Shown: positions 35,668-46,104, counted from the stretch's first letter. The stretch is DNA of 64,000 nucleotides from SG8-30 sp963710135 (GCA_963710135.1 CAVPYY010000003.1:965882-1029881); one strand, 5' to 3'. The notes: a model not told the origin generated them from the letters alone. Program-made: numbers and translations.

Positions 35668-36220
35668 ATGCTCGGCCCTCAATTGAAAACAAGCAGGCTG
35701 CTGTTGCGTCCGCCGGTTCAGGCGGATTTCGACGGTTTCGCCGCGATGGCCCGGGAAGAGGACACCATGCGCTTCATCGGCGGCGTCAAGGCGCGCGACG
35801 AAGTCTGGCGTGCCCTCGCGGTTCAGTGCGGGTCCTGGGCGTTGCTCGGCTACGGCATGTTCTCGGTCCTGCGGCGAGACACCGGCGAGTGGATCGGCCG
35901 CCTCGGGCCGTGGCGCCCGGCCGGCAAGGACGGCAGCTGGCCCGGCGACGAGGTCGGCTGGGCCATCCGTCGCAGTGCCCAGGGGCAGGGCTTTGCAGTG
36001 GAGGGTGCGACCGCTGCCGTCGACTGGGCGTTCGAACAGCTCGGCTGGGAACACGTGATCCATTGCATCGACAAGCAGAACCTCGCGTCGATCGCGCTGG
36101 CCGAGCGCCTGGGTTCGCGCCTCGAACGAGAAAATGTTCCGCTGCCGCCGCCCTTTGACGACAATCCGGGTCGACATCTACGGCCAATCCCGCGCTACGT
36201 GGAGAGCTCGCGCGGGCTGA
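35668..36220 (+). CDS. GNAT acetyltransferase, RimJ/RimL type
   Basis: About 183 aa. LKTSRLLLRPPVQADFDGFAAM at the start and MRFIGGVKARDE are classical RimJ/RimL N-terminal features; GWAIRRSAQGQGFAVEGATAAVDWAFEQ contains the CoA-binding loop; CIDKQNLASIALAERLGSRLE is motif B. An indel near 36168 throws the open frame on to 36309; the neighbouring frame gives the expected ending VDIYGQSRATW and a stop at 36220, which I take as the true end. N-acetylates a protein N-terminus or small amine. Confidence 0.82.
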
Positions 36221-36321
36221 GCCGGAACCGGTTAGGCCCGAGCGATGGCGGAACGTCTCGCGCAGGCGCAAAATTGGGGCGACCCATCGGCTACCTATGG
36301 AAACAGTGAAGGAATAGCTCC

Positions 36322-37273
36322 ATGGCTCACGACAAAGTGATTGCAGTCGTCGGTGCGACCGGCGCCCAGGGCGGCGGCCTGGTCCGTGCCATCCTCGATG
36401 ACCGTGTGCGCGATTTCGCGGCGCGTGCCATCACGCGCGACGCGAAGTCCGACAAGGCCCGCGCGCTCGGGCGAATGGGTGCGCAGCTGGTCGAGGCGGA
36501 CGTGGACAGCGTGGAGAGCCTGACCCGGGCCTTCCACGGGGCGCACGCCGCCTATTGCGTCACGTTCTTCTGGGATCACTTTTCTCCCGACAGGGAGAAG
36601 GCGCAGGCCCGCAACATGGCCGAGGCCGCCAAGGCGGCCGGGGTGAAACACGTCATCTGGTCGACGCTCGAAGACAGCCGCAAATACATTCCGTTGTCCG
36701 ACGATCGCATGCCGACGCTGATGGACAAGTACAAGGTGCCGCATTTCGACGCCAAGGCCGAGGCGGACCACTACTTCAGCGACGCGGGCGTGCCGACCAC
36801 CTTCCTGCTGACCTCGTTCTACTGGGACAACCTGATCTATTTCGGCATGGGTCCGAAAAAGGGTCCGGACGGCCGGCTGGTGTTCACCCTGCCGATGGGC
36901 GACAAGAAGCTGCCCGGCATTGCGGCCGAGGACATCGGCAGGTGCGCCTATGGCATCTTCAAGCGCGGCGCCGAGTTCATCGGCAAGCGGGTCGGTATCG
37001 CGGGCGAGCACCTGACCGGTGCAGCAGATGGCCACCGCGCTGAGCCTGGCGCTCGGGCAGACGGTGCTCTACAACGCCGTGTCGCCGGATGCGTACCGGG
37101 CTTTCGGATTTCCCGGCGCCGAGGATCTCGGCAACATGTACCAGTTCAACCGCGATTTCTCGGACATCTTCTGCGCGGCGCGGGACCTGGCCTTCGCACG
37201 CTCGGTCAATCCCGAACTGATGACTTTCGGCCAGTGGCTGGCGAAGTACAAGGACCGCATCCCGCTGGAGTAG
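36322..37273 (+). CDS. NmrA/HSCARG-like NAD(P)-binding protein
   Basis: About 317 aa atypical SDR. VIAVVGATGAQGGGLVRAIL is the nucleotide motif; FFWDHFSPDREKAQARNMAEAAK and GVKHVIWSTLEDSRKY are typical of NmrA-like redox sensors; SFYWDNLIYFGMGPKKG and LPGIAAEDIGRCAYGIF follow. One indel near 37020 shifts the last 80 residues (QMATALSLALGQTV to DRIPLE), ending at 37273. It lacks the catalytic Tyr-Lys and may sense NADPH rather than reduce. Confidence 0.8.
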
Positions 37274-37303
37274 CGCTGCAATCGTGAGCGCCGCGGCGGG
37301 CGA

Positions 37304-37735
37304 CTACCCGGTCTGCCTGCCATAGGGAGACGGATGACGGATCTGCATCAGGCGTTCCGGCCTGGCGACAGGCGTGAAGCCGAGCGGGGCGTAGACCCCA
37401 TGCGCGTCGCGGGTGCCCAGAAACCAGCGCGGCAGGTCAGCGAGCTCGGGGTGCGCCTGTAGCCTGCGGACCAGGGCCCGGGCGATGCCGCGGCCCTGGT
37501 GTGCGGGTACGACCATCACGTCACACAGCCACGCGAACGTGGCGCGATCGGAGATCACCCGGCCGAACGCGATGAGGGATCCTGCCTCGTCCCGCGCCAG
37601 TGCACACAACGAGTTGCGCCAGGCGCGTTCGACCCTGTCGCGTGGGATGCCAGGCGACCAGTAGGACTCGGTCACCAGGCCGTGAATGACGTCGAGATCC
37701 GACTCTGACGGTTGTTCGATGAGGATATTGACCAT
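37304..37735 (-). CDS. GNAT acetyltransferase
   Basis: 143 aa. CDVMVVPAHQGRGIARALVRRL is the acetyl-CoA loop (QGRGIA); RWFLGTRDAHGVYAPLGFTPV ends the fold, resembling small YjdJ/AbgJ-type proteins. Start MVNILIEQPSES with GGAGAACAGG upstream. Convergent with the NmrA gene. Substrate unknown. Confidence 0.85.
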   Translation of the reverse strand: MVNILIEQPSESDLDVIHGLVTESYWSPGIPRDRVERAWRNSLCALARDEAGSLIAFGRVISDRATFAWLCDVMVVPAHQGRGIARALVRRLQAHPELADLPRWFLGTRDAHGVYAPLGFTPVARPERLMQIRHPSPYGRQTG

Positions 37736-37837
37736 CCTGTTCTCCCGGAGGATGCTGCCGCGACGGCTCCTGACCGGCCGCAGCGCGCCAGACGGCCTGG
37801 CGGCGGCTCGAGTTTAACGATTGGGGAGGCGACAGCG

Positions 37838-37963
37838 ATGCAAGTCGGGTTGCAGAAGATGATCGAGATCTTTGCCGTCCTCCGGCCTGAGCTCTCGGTG
37901 ACCGCGGTGCCCGTCAGGCCCGGAGCGGGGACCGGGAACGCCGTGACTCCGCGTACGGCCTGA
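37838..37963 (+). CDS. Possible small or truncated gene
   Basis: The 305 bp between the GNAT and HDOD genes hold one candidate: a 41-codon frame (QVGLQKMIEIFAVLRPEL...) with GGGGAGG 7 bases before its ATG. An adjacent frame continues VQLDVCAAPAAWIITT to about 38020, so it may be the 5' end of a broken longer gene; the opening resembles that of some cupin proteins. No other element is seen here. Confidence 0.25.
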   Translation: MQVGLQKMIEIFAVLRPELSVTAVPVRPGAGTGNAVTPRTA

Positions 37964-38040
37964 TGATTGGTGCAGCTCGACGTTTGTGCGGCGCCGGCAG
38001 CCTGGATCATCACCACTTAGTCTGCCTCGACCTCGACCGG

Positions 38041-38928
38041 CTACAAGCCCAGGGCAGCCCTCAGTGCAGCAATCTCGGCATCGCCTTCCTTCAGCACCCC
38101 GCGCAAGGCCGCTTCGTCGAGAGCCAGGCGCTCGGCGGACTCGAGGTCCAGCAGCGCGATACCAAGGTCCTCGGGACGGTCGTGACAGCCCGCGGTCAGG
38201 CTGCCGACTATGATTACATCCGTCAGGTCGGCGCGTGACCGCCTGCCTCGCTCGAGCTCGGTCTGCTGGTTCACTGCCGTGATGACGCCTTCGGGCATGC
38301 CCCAGTTCTCCAGGATGACCTTGGCGATCTCGGCGTGCCAGTTGGCCACGATGTGCCCGCAGCTCGCCGCGTCCTGCTCGAGCAGCGGATACTGGCGCAG
38401 GCGCGACAGGATGTAGAGCCGGCCCACGCCATGCAGCAGCCCGGCAAGCGTCGCTTCGTCCGGATTGACGCCTGGCGTGCGCCGCGCGATCAGCTGGCTG
38501 ATCGCCGCGACCAGGGTGCTGCGGTCCCACATCGCCTCCAGTTCCGCCTCGAGGCCCTGGAAGTCTTTCGAATGCTTGAGTTGCGAGAACGCGAACGCGA
38601 TCGTCGCACTGCGCACCAGATCGAAGCCGAGGCGCAGGACCGCCGTCTTGAGGTCCTCGGCGCGCTTGTCGCTGGTGTTGAAGGCCGCGGAGTTGGCGAC
38701 GCGCAGCAACCGGGCGGCCAGGCTCGGGTCCGAGCCGAGTATCCGCACCACGTCGTCGGTGGTCACCGACCGGTCGTTCAGCACTTCCTGCAGGCGGACG
38801 GCCACGTCGGGGAAGCTCGGCAGGGAGACCTGGCCTGACGAGAGCGCCTTGGCCAGGCCTTGCACGAACGCGAAGGCCTGCGGGTTGCTGTCGCTCGTCT
38901 CCGGTTCGACTGTCGCAGGCGTTCTCAT
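38041..38928 (-). CDS. HDOD-domain signalling protein (paralogue 2)
   Basis: 295 aa. Core: FAFVQGLAKALSSGQVSLPSFPDVAVRL, ILGSDPSLAARLLRVANSAAF, LKTAVLRLGFDLVRSATIAF, LAGLLHGVGRLYILSRL and WHAEIAKVILENWGMP. Lacks the HD metal ligands, as usual. Very similar along its whole length to the next gene; the ATG is 9 bp from its stop, so the pair is a tandem duplication in one operon. Confidence 0.88.
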   Translation of the reverse strand: MRTPATVEPETSDSNPQAFAFVQGLAKALSSGQVSLPSFPDVAVRLQEVLNDRSVTTDDVVRILGSDPSLAARLLRVANSAAFNTSDKRAEDLKTAVLRLGFDLVRSATIAFAFSQLKHSKDFQGLEAELEAMWDRSTLVAAISQLIARRTPGVNPDEATLAGLLHGVGRLYILSRLRQYPLLEQDAASCGHIVANWHAEIAKVILENWGMPEGVITAVNQQTELERGRRSRADLTDVIIVGSLTAGCHDRPEDLGIALLDLESAERLALDEAALRGVLKEGDAEIAALRAALGL

Positions 38929-38937
38929 GGCTGCGCA

Positions 38938-39822
38938 CTACAGGCCGAGCGCGTCCCTCAGGGCCGCGATGTCGTCCTCGCCCTCGTCGATGATCGTCTT
39001 GAGCACGTTCTCGTCGAGCCCCAGGCGGGTGACCGAGTCTACGCCCTGCAGATTGAGCGCCAGATTTTCTGGGGCGCTGTGATAGCTCGCGAGCAGGTTG
39101 CCCAGGATCAGCACGTCCGTGAGATCCACAGGCGCGTCGAACTCGCGCTCGAAGGTGTCCTGCAGGTGCACGGCGTTGACGACCGCGTCCGCCATTTGCC
39201 AGTTCTCAAGGATCGCCTTCGCGATTTCCGCATGCCAGCTCGAGACGATGTGCACGTAGGTGCCGTGGTCGTTGAACAGGCCCGGGTAGCGGTGGATCTG
39301 CGCCAGCACGTACAGGCGGCCGACGCCATGCAGCAAGCCGGCGAGCATCGCCTCGTCCGGATTGACCCCGCGAACCCGGCGGGCGACGAGGTGACAGGTC
39401 GCCGCCACCAGCGCGCTGCGATCCCACAGCTCGTCAAGTGGTCCCTCGAGGCCGCGCAACTCGTTGGAACGCTTCAGCTGCGACACCGCGAACGCGATCG
39501 CCGCACTGCGGATGACGTTGAAGCCGAGGCGCAGGACCGCGGTCTTGAGCTCACGCACCGGCTTGCCGGAGCGGTTGAGTGCCGCCGAGTTGGCAACCCG
39601 CAACAGGCGGGCGGCCAGCGCCGGCTCGGAGCCGAGGATGCGAACCACCTGGTCGGCCGCTACGGACTCGTCCTGCAGGACCTGCCGGACCCTGACCGCG
39701 ACGGCCGGAAAGCTCGGCAGGTCGAGCTGGCCGGCGGACAACGCGGCAGCAAGGTCCTGTACGAAGGCAAACGCCAGCTGGCTGGTGTCGTCGGGGGCCT
39801 GGGCTTCGGCGGCCTCGGTCAT
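38938..39822 (-). CDS. HDOD-domain signalling protein (paralogue 3)
   Basis: 294 aa from the ATG at 39822 (TEAAEAQAPDDTSQ), with GGAGA 7 bases upstream. Core: LAFAFVQDLAAALSAGQLDLPSFPAVAVRVRQVL, ILGSEPALAARLLRVANSAALN, LKTAVLRLGFNVIRSAAIAF and WHAEIAKAILENWQM. It is the first gene of the two-gene operon. An earlier possible start at 39864 lacks a ribosome site. Role: c-di-GMP or stress signalling scaffold, inferred from family. Confidence 0.88.
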   Translation of the reverse strand: MTEAAEAQAPDDTSQLAFAFVQDLAAALSAGQLDLPSFPAVAVRVRQVLQDESVAADQVVRILGSEPALAARLLRVANSAALNRSGKPVRELKTAVLRLGFNVIRSAAIAFAVSQLKRSNELRGLEGPLDELWDRSALVAATCHLVARRVRGVNPDEAMLAGLLHGVGRLYVLAQIHRYPGLFNDHGTYVHIVSSWHAEIAKAILENWQMADAVVNAVHLQDTFEREFDAPVDLTDVLILGNLLASYHSAPENLALNLQGVDSVTRLGLDENVLKTIIDEGEDDIAALRDALGL

Positions 39823-40043
39823 CAGATTGTCTCCGGAAATCACACAACGGTGGGCACAGGCCACCGTAATCCGGGTGTCGGCGAGCCGTGCGGATTCTTG
39901 AGCGGTGACGCACGGGGGCTGCGAATCACGCCACGCGGCGCGGGCGTGCGGGCCGTGCCGGGGCGGCGGGCATCGAGATGGCGGCGCTGGACTTGGGGTA
40001 CGGCACGAGGTAGAGATCAGGCCGGCAACTACGAGACTCGCTC

Positions 40044-40427
40044 ATGCAACGCCAACTCATCAGTTCCGGTTCGAGCTTCGAAACGGAGGTCGGCTACAGC
40101 CGGGCCGTCCGCCAGGATCCCTGGGTGTTCGTCGCGGGCACCACCGGTTTCGACTACTCCACGATGACCATCTCGGCGAGCCTGGAGGAGCAGACCGAGC
40201 AGTGCCTGAAGAACATCGAGGCGGCGCTCGAGCAGGCCGATGCCACGCTGGCGGACGTGGTACGCGTCACCTACCTGCTGCCCAATGCCGCGGATTTCCC
40301 GCGCTGCTGGCCGGTGCTACGCAAGTATTTCGGCAAGATCAGGCCTGCCGCGACCATGATGTCGGTCGGCCTCGCCGATCCGCGCATGCAGATCGAGATC
40401 GAAGTCACCGTGTTGAAGCAGCGCTGA
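40044..40427 (+). CDS. RidA/YjgF-family protein
   Basis: 127 aa. The Rid fold: SSFETEVGYSRAVRQDPWVFVAGTTG, LEEQTEQCLKNIEAALEQA, DVVRVTYLLPNAADFPRC and IRPAATMMSVGLADPRMQIEIEV; the Arg of deaminase-active RidA (here IRPA with Arg before PA) is conserved. Either an imine/enamine deaminase or a relative. No near partner; divergent from the HDOD operon across 220 bp with nothing evident. Confidence 0.85.
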   Translation: MQRQLISSGSSFETEVGYSRAVRQDPWVFVAGTTGFDYSTMTISASLEEQTEQCLKNIEAALEQADATLADVVRVTYLLPNAADFPRCWPVLRKYFGKIRPAATMMSVGLADPRMQIEIEVTVLKQR

Positions 40428-40454
40428 GGTTCCGGAGCCTGCGGGCGCCAGGAC

Positions 40455-41918
40455 TCATGCCGCGTTGCGTGCCGGCGCCGCGTCCTCGACGTCCGTAACG
40501 CGTGCGGGCGCGACTGCGCCGTCGCCAAACCACGCGAGCGCGCCGGCCAGGCCCGCCACTTCGCCGATGATCAGGAGCGCCGGCGAGCGTACCGCCCCAT
40601 CCGTCACCGTCGCCGCCAGCGTCTCGAGCCGCGCGGCCAGCACGCGCTGCGTGCGGCGGGTGCCATTCTCTATTACTGCCACCGGTGTCAGCGGGTCGCG
40701 GCCGTGGGCCAGCAGTTCCCGCTGGATCGAGGCGGCGTTGCCGACGCCCATGTACACGACCAGCGTTTGCCGCTCACGGGCCAGGCAGTGCCAGTCCAGC
40801 GTGTCCAGGGAATCGCGGCAGTGCGCCGTCACCATTCGCACGGATTGCGCGTGCTCGCGATGGGTCAGCGGGATCCCGGCGTAGGCCGCGCAGGCCAGCG
40901 CCGCGGTGATGCCCGGCACGACGTCGTAGTCGACGCCATGGGCGCGCAGGTATTCGAGTTCCTCGCCGCCGCGGCCGAACACGAACGGATCCCCGCCCTT
41001 GAGCCGCACGACGCGCCGTCCGGCGCGGGCATGCTCCACCATCAGCGCATTGATCTCCGCCTGCGCGGTCTGGTGTCCGCCGGCACGCTTGCCGACGGCA
41101 ATGCGATCGGCGTCGCGGCGGGCGAGATCGAGGATCTCGTCGGTCACCAGCTGGTCGTGCAGGATTACGTCGGCCTGCTGCAGGGCGCGCACGGCATTGA
41201 GCGTCAGCAGCCCCGGATCGCCTGGACCCGCGCCGACCAGCGACACGGACCCTCGGCGCGATTCCCGGCCGGTCGCCAGTGCCTCGCCAAGCTGGCGCTC
41301 TGCGGCGGCGGGGTGGCCGGCAGCCAGCAGCCGGCGCACCGGGCCGTCGATCAGCCCTTCGTAGAAACGGCGGCGCACCACGACGTCGGGCAGCCGCTCA
41401 CGGATCCGCTCGCGCCAGCGCGCGCACAGCGCGGCCAGCGATGCCCAGGAGGCGTCGACCAGCGTCTCGATTTCCGCGCGCAGCCGGCGCGCCAGGACGG
41501 GTGCGGCACCCCCCGTGGAGATCGCGATCACCAGCGGCGAGCGATCGATGATGGCCGGCACGATGACGCGTCGACTGCGCCGGATCGTCCACCACGTTGA
41601 CCGGCATGCGCAGCGCCCGTGCCGCCGTCGCGACCGCGGCATTGACCGCGCGATCGTCCGTCGCCGCGACGGCGAGCCAATGCCCGTCGAGCTGCGCCGG
41701 CTCGAAGCGCTGCGCCAGCCAGGTCGACCGCGCCACGCGCCGCGAGCTCGTCCAGTCCATGCGAGAGCTGCCGGCGCGACCAGGGTGACGGCCGCGCCCG
41801 CCCGGCGCAGCAGCGCCACCTTGCGTGCCGCGATCTCGCCGCCGCCGACGACCAGCACCGCGCGGCCGCGCAGGTCGGCGAACAGCGGGAAGTGGCTGAG
41901 TTGACCCTCGGCTTCCAT
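40455..41918 (-). CDS. cysG: Sirohaem synthase, bifunctional CysG (dehydrogenase/ferrochelatase plus uroporphyrinogen-III methyltransferase)
   Basis: 487 aa. Makes sirohaem, the cofactor of the sulfite reductase encoded upstream. N-terminal 1-200: FPLFADLRGRAVLVVGGGEIAARKV (Rossmann, precorrin-2 dehydrogenase/ferrochelatase). C-terminal 215-470: SUMT domain VSLVGAGPGDPGLLTLNAVRAL, VRLKGGDPFVFGRGGEE and VVPGITAALACAAYAGIPLTHR. Two compensating indels (about 41575 and 41765) scramble residues 50-115; the neighbouring frame there reads HWLAVAATDDRAVNAAV as expected. It ends the cysJIHG operon, 3 bp after cysH. Confidence 0.88.
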   Translation of the reverse strand: MEAEGQLSHFPLFADLRGRAVLVVGGGEIAARKVALLRRAGAAVTLVAPAALAWTGRARGAWRGRPGWRSASSRRSSTGIGSPSRRRTIARSMPRSRRRHGRCACRSTWWTIRRSRRVIVPAIIDRSPLVIAISTGGAAPVLARRLRAEIETLVDASWASLAALCARWRERIRERLPDVVVRRRFYEGLIDGPVRRLLAAGHPAAAERQLGEALATGRESRRGSVSLVGAGPGDPGLLTLNAVRALQQADVILHDQLVTDEILDLARRDADRIAVGKRAGGHQTAQAEINALMVEHARAGRRVVRLKGGDPFVFGRGGEELEYLRAHGVDYDVVPGITAALACAAYAGIPLTHREHAQSVRMVTAHCRDSLDTLDWHCLARERQTLVVYMGVGNAASIQRELLAHGRDPLTPVAVIENGTRRTQRVLAARLETLAATVTDGAVRSPALLIIGEVAGLAGALAWFGDGAVAPARVTDVEDAAPARNAA

Positions 41919-41921
41919 CCC

Positions 41922-42627
41922 TCAACCTTCGAGGCCGTGCAGGCCGCACTCGCGCTTGAGTCCGAAGAAGCGTGTCTGCTCCGCCGAGTCCGCCTCGTGC
42001 AGCGGCCGGGTCGTGTGCCAGTCGCCGATCGAGACGTAGCCCTGTTCCCACAGCGGGTGATAGGGCAGGCCGTGCTCGCTCAGGTAGCGGCCGACGTCGC
42101 GATCGGTCCAGTCGACGATGGGATGCAGCTTGTAGCGGCCGTCGCGCAGCTCGACGAACGGTATCCGCGCGCGGCTCGAGGACTGGCTGCGCCGCAGGCC
42201 CGCGATCCAGGTGCCGGCCTGCAGCGCGTCGAGCGCGCGCTGCATCGGCTCCACCTTGCGCAGCTCGTTGTAGCGCTCGATGCCGGCCTCGCCCTGTTCC
42301 CACAGCCGGCCGTAGCGCGCCTCGATCCAGGCGGGCGAGACAGTCGCCTGCGAGACGTGCAGGTTGAGATTCAGCCGCATGGTCAGCTCGTCGACGAACC
42401 GGTAGGTCTCGGGAAACAGGTAGCCCGTGTCGATGAGCACCACCGGCATGTCCGGCCGCTCGCGCGTGACGAGGTGCAGCGAGCACGGCGGCCTGCGCGC
42501 CGAAGCTCGAGGACAGCACGTGCGCGCCGGGCAGCAGCTCCAGCGCCTGCTGCACGCGCTGGCGGGCGTCGAGCGCAGCGAAGCGGCGGTTGAGCTCGGC
42601 CGGATCGGGTCGCCTGTGCGGACTCAT
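41922..42627 (-). CDS. cysH: Phosphoadenylyl-sulfate (PAPS) reductase CysH, frameshifted
   Basis: About 235 aa. Reduces PAPS to sulfite with thioredoxin/glutaredoxin. VLSSSFGAQAAV opens the PP-loop; then PVVLIDTGYLFPETYRF, KVEPMQRALDAL, WIAGLRRSQSSSRARIPF and the C-terminal ECGLHG with the catalytic Cys. An indel near 42475 splits the first 50 residues from the rest. The ATG at 42627 overlaps the cysI stop (ATGA). No tandem Cys-Cys motifs of the iron-sulfur APS type are seen, so PAPS is the likelier substrate. Confidence 0.86.
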
Positions 42628-44299
42628 GCGCTGGCCTCCGCGGTGCGCAGTACGCCGGTGCGCCACAGGAAATCACCGAAGCGCTCGCCCGTCCTCCCGG
42701 GCCGTGGCCCAGGCGCCCAACTGCAGGTCGAGTTCGGCCAGGAATGCGGCCTCGTCGATGTTCTCGCGATGCAGGACGTTCAGCCGCTGACCGCGCGCGT
42801 CGCCGCCGAGCATCAGGTTGTAGCGGCCGGGCGCCTTGCCGATGAGCGCGATCTCGGCGAGGTAGGGGCGCGCGCAGCCGTTGGGGCAGCCGGTGATGCG
42901 CAGGCTGAGCGGCTCGCCGCCGAGGCCGTGCCGCTCGAGCAGCGCGCCGACCTTGTCGGTGAGCGCCGGCAGGTAGCGCTCGGCCTCCGCCATGGCGAGC
43001 GGGCAGGTCGGCAGGGCGACGCAGGCCAGCGCATCGCGCTCGAGCGGCGCGAGGCGCTCGTGCAGGTCGAGCCCATGGGCGCGCACCAGCGTCGTCGATG
43101 GCGGCGCGCTCGCCGGCCGCAACCGCCGCGATGATCAGGTTCTGGTTCGGGGTGAGGCGAAAGTGTCCGCGGTGGACGCGGGCGATCTCGCGCGAGCCCG
43201 GTGAGCCAGGGCCGGTCGGGCTTGTCGGCGATGCGTCCCGCCGGCATGCGCAGCGTCAGGTTCCACCGCCCGTCCACCCCTTGCCGCCAGCCGAAGCGAT
43301 CGCCGTGCGTGGCGAAGGCAAAGGCGCGCGCCGGTTGCAGCACGATGCCGGCGCGACGGTTGACCTCGCCCACGAACCAGTCGAGGCCGCGATCGGCGAT
43401 GGTGTACTTGAGCCGCGCATGCTTGCGGTTGCTGCGGTCGCCGAAGTCGCGCTGCGTCGTGACCACGGCCTCGGCCACGGCGAGCAGCGCCTCCGACGGG
43501 CAGGAAGCCCGCCACGTCGGCGAGGCGCGGATAGGTCGCGGCGTCGCCGTGCGTCGCGCCCAGGCCGCCGCCGACGGTCAGGTTGAAGCCGGCCAGGCGG
43601 CCCTCCTCGACGATGGCGATGAAGCCGAGATCCTGCGAGAAGATGTCGACGTCGTTCGACGGCGGCATGGCGATGGCGGCCTTGAACTTGCGCGGCAGGT
43701 AGGTCGTTCCGTAGATGGGCTCCGGCTCCGGCTCGCCGCGCAGCTTCTCGCCGTCGAGCCAGATCTCGTGCTAGGCGCGGGTCTTCGGCAGCAGGTGTTC
43801 CGACAGTCGCTCCGCCCACTCGGTCACTTCGGCGAGCACCGGCGACTCCACCGGGTCGGCGGCGGCCATGACGTTGCGGTTCACGTCGCCGCAGGTCGCG
43901 ATCGTATCCAGCAGCGCGGCATTGAGCGCCTGCATGGTCGCCTTCAGGTCGCCCTTGATGATGCCGTGGAACTGGAACGTCTGGCGGGTGGTGAGGCGCA
44001 GCGTGCCGCGGGCGAACTCCCGCGCAATCGCGTCGAGCGCGAGCCACTGCGCCGGCGTGCAGACGCCGCCCGGCAGGCGCAGGCGCATCATGAAGGACCA
44101 GTCCGGCTCGAGCTTGCGCAGCCGGCGGTCCTCGCGCATGTCGCGATCGTCCTGCTGGTAGCTGCCGTGGAAGTGCAGCAGCTGCGTGTCCGCCTCGCGC
44201 AGGCCGCCGGTGTGCGCATCGGCGAGGCTCTCGACAAGGCTGCCGCGCAGGCCACGGCTCTCGGCCTTGATCTTCTCGATCGGGCTCGGGTCAGCTCAT
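42624..44299 (-). pseudogene. cysI: Sulfite reductase hemoprotein beta-subunit CysI, with frameshifts and an in-frame amber codon
   Basis: About 555 aa. Reduces sulfite to sulfide using sirohaem and a 4Fe-4S cluster. SPIEKIKAESRGLRGSLVES and LLHFHGSYQQDDRD start it, RLTTRQTFQFHGIIKGDLK contains sirohaem-binding Arg residues, FNLTVGGGLGATHG and NRKHARLKYTIADRGLDWF follow, and the cluster Cys residues are in LPTCPLAMAEAER and TGCPNGCARPYL. TAG at 43773-43771 sits where the family has Tyr in TRAYHEIW. Indels lie near 44292, 43500, 43200, 43115 and 42690; the stop (TGA 42626-42624) overlaps cysH. Confidence 0.82.
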
Positions 44300-44303
44300 G
44301 GCA

Positions 44304-46104
44304 TCAGTACACGTCGCGCAGGTAGCGGCGCTCGGCCGCCAGGGTCGCCAGGTATTCGCGCGCGGCGTCGGGCTGCAGTCCGCCGTGACGCGCGACGACG
44401 GCGGCCAGCGCCGCGTCGACGTCCGGCGCCATGCGCTCGGCATCGCCGCAGACGTACAGCGTCGCGCCGCGCTCCAGCCAGTCATAGAGCGCGGCGCCTT
44501 GCTCTTGCAGAACGTGCTGCACGTAGCGCTTGTCCGGCTGGTCGCGCGAGAACGCCACGTCGAGTCGCGCCAGCTCGCCCAGGCGCAGGGCTTCCAGCCA
44601 CTCGGCCTGATACAGGAAGTCGCGCTTGAGATGGCGGCTGCCGAAGACCAGCCAGTGACGGCCGGCGGCACCCGACTCGTGCCGCTCCTGCAGGAAGGCG
44701 CGGTATGGCGCGACACCGGTGCCCGCGCCGATCATGATGAGGTCAGTGGCCGGGTCGGCCGGCAGGCGAAAGCGCGGGTTGGGCTCGAGGAACGCGCGCA
44801 CCGTGCCGTCTGCCTGACGGCTGGCGAGGAAGGTCGACGCGGCTCCCTGACGCCGCGTGCCGCTCGCGTCCACCTCGTCCAGCAGCGCGACGGTCAGGTG
44901 CACCTCGTCGCCTACCGCCTGGCGGCTGGAGGCGATCGAGTACAGGCGCGGCGCCAGCGGGCGCAGTGCCGAGACCAGCTCCGGCGCGGTCCACGCGCCA
45001 GGGAACGCGGCCAGCACGTCAGCCACCTGCGCCTCGCGGATGAACGCGCGCAGCGACGTTTCGGCACCCGGCTCGAGCAGAGCCCGCAGTTCCGCCGCCC
45101 CGGTGCGCTGCGCATGCTCGACCAGAAACGGTCGGGTCAGGCGGGTGATTTCGCGGCGCTCGCCCAGCCAGGCGCCGAGTGACAGGGTCTCGCCCGACAC
45201 CGTGATGGGCTCGCTGACATCCCCGCCGAGACCCAACACGATCCGCTCGACTGCCGCCGCGGGATTGTGTGGCCAGACACCCAGCGCGTCGCCGGGCTCA
45301 TAGGGAAACGCCTTGGCGTCGATCGCCAGTTCCAGGTGCTGTACCGCTCGCGCGGCGCCCGGCGCGGTGATCGGCTGGTTCGCCAGTACCTCGATGTCGC
45401 GCGGCGCATCGCGGGTGGCGATGGCCGAAGGCGGCGCGGCGCGCAAGGGGCGCACCACGCTGAGACGGGCGGTACCGAGTGCCTCGCGGGCCGTGGCCAG
45501 GCTGCGCTCGAGCCAGTCACCGGCCGGCGCTTCGAAATCGACATCGGCCTCGACGCGATCGAGTACGCGCCGCGCACCCAGTTCGGCCAGGCGCTCGTCC
45601 AGCCGCCGGCCGGTCTCGCAGAACTTCGGATAGCTGGAGTCGCCGAGCGCGAACACGGCATAGCGCAGGTCCGGCAGTTGCGGCGCACGCTTGCCCAGAA
45701 CGAACTCGGTGAAGGCGCGGGCGTCGTCCGGCGGATCCCCCTCGCCGTGGGTGCTGACGACCAGATACAGCAGCTTCTCGTTGCGCCAGGTCGCGTGGCT
45801 TGAAGTCGGCGGTGCTGGCCAGCCTGGCGGCGAGGCCGGCGGAGTCGAGCGAGGCCTTCAGCCTTTCCGCGAGTCGCCGGCCGTTGCCGGTCTGGCTGCC
45901 GTACAGCACGGTCGCGTGGGCCGAGGCCTCCGCAGCCGGCAACGCGGCCGGCGTCGCGACGCGCCCGGCGCGGGCCAGGCCCGCCACGTAGCCCGACAGC
46001 CAGTTCAGTGCGTCGGAATCCAGCCCGACGACCAGTTCGTCCAGCAAGGCGGTGCGAGCGGGGTCGATGGCGATGGGCAGGGGAGCGCTCGAGGACACGG
46101 GCAT
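44304..46104 (-). CDS. cysJ: Sulfite reductase flavoprotein alpha-subunit CysJ, frameshifted
   Basis: About 600 aa. Passes electrons from NADPH through FAD and FMN to CysI. Flavodoxin domain from about 65: ATVLYGSQTGNGRRLAERL, YLVVSTHGEGDPPDDA, VFALGDSSYPKFCETGRRLDE-like run (two motifs). Ferredoxin-reductase half: RLYSIASSRQ (FAD), MIGAGTGVAPYRAFLQER (NADPH) and the C-terminal RRYLRDVY with the stacking Tyr. One indel near 45800 separates residues 1-102 from the rest. First gene of the cys cluster; stop 4 bp before the cysI ATG. Confidence 0.88.
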
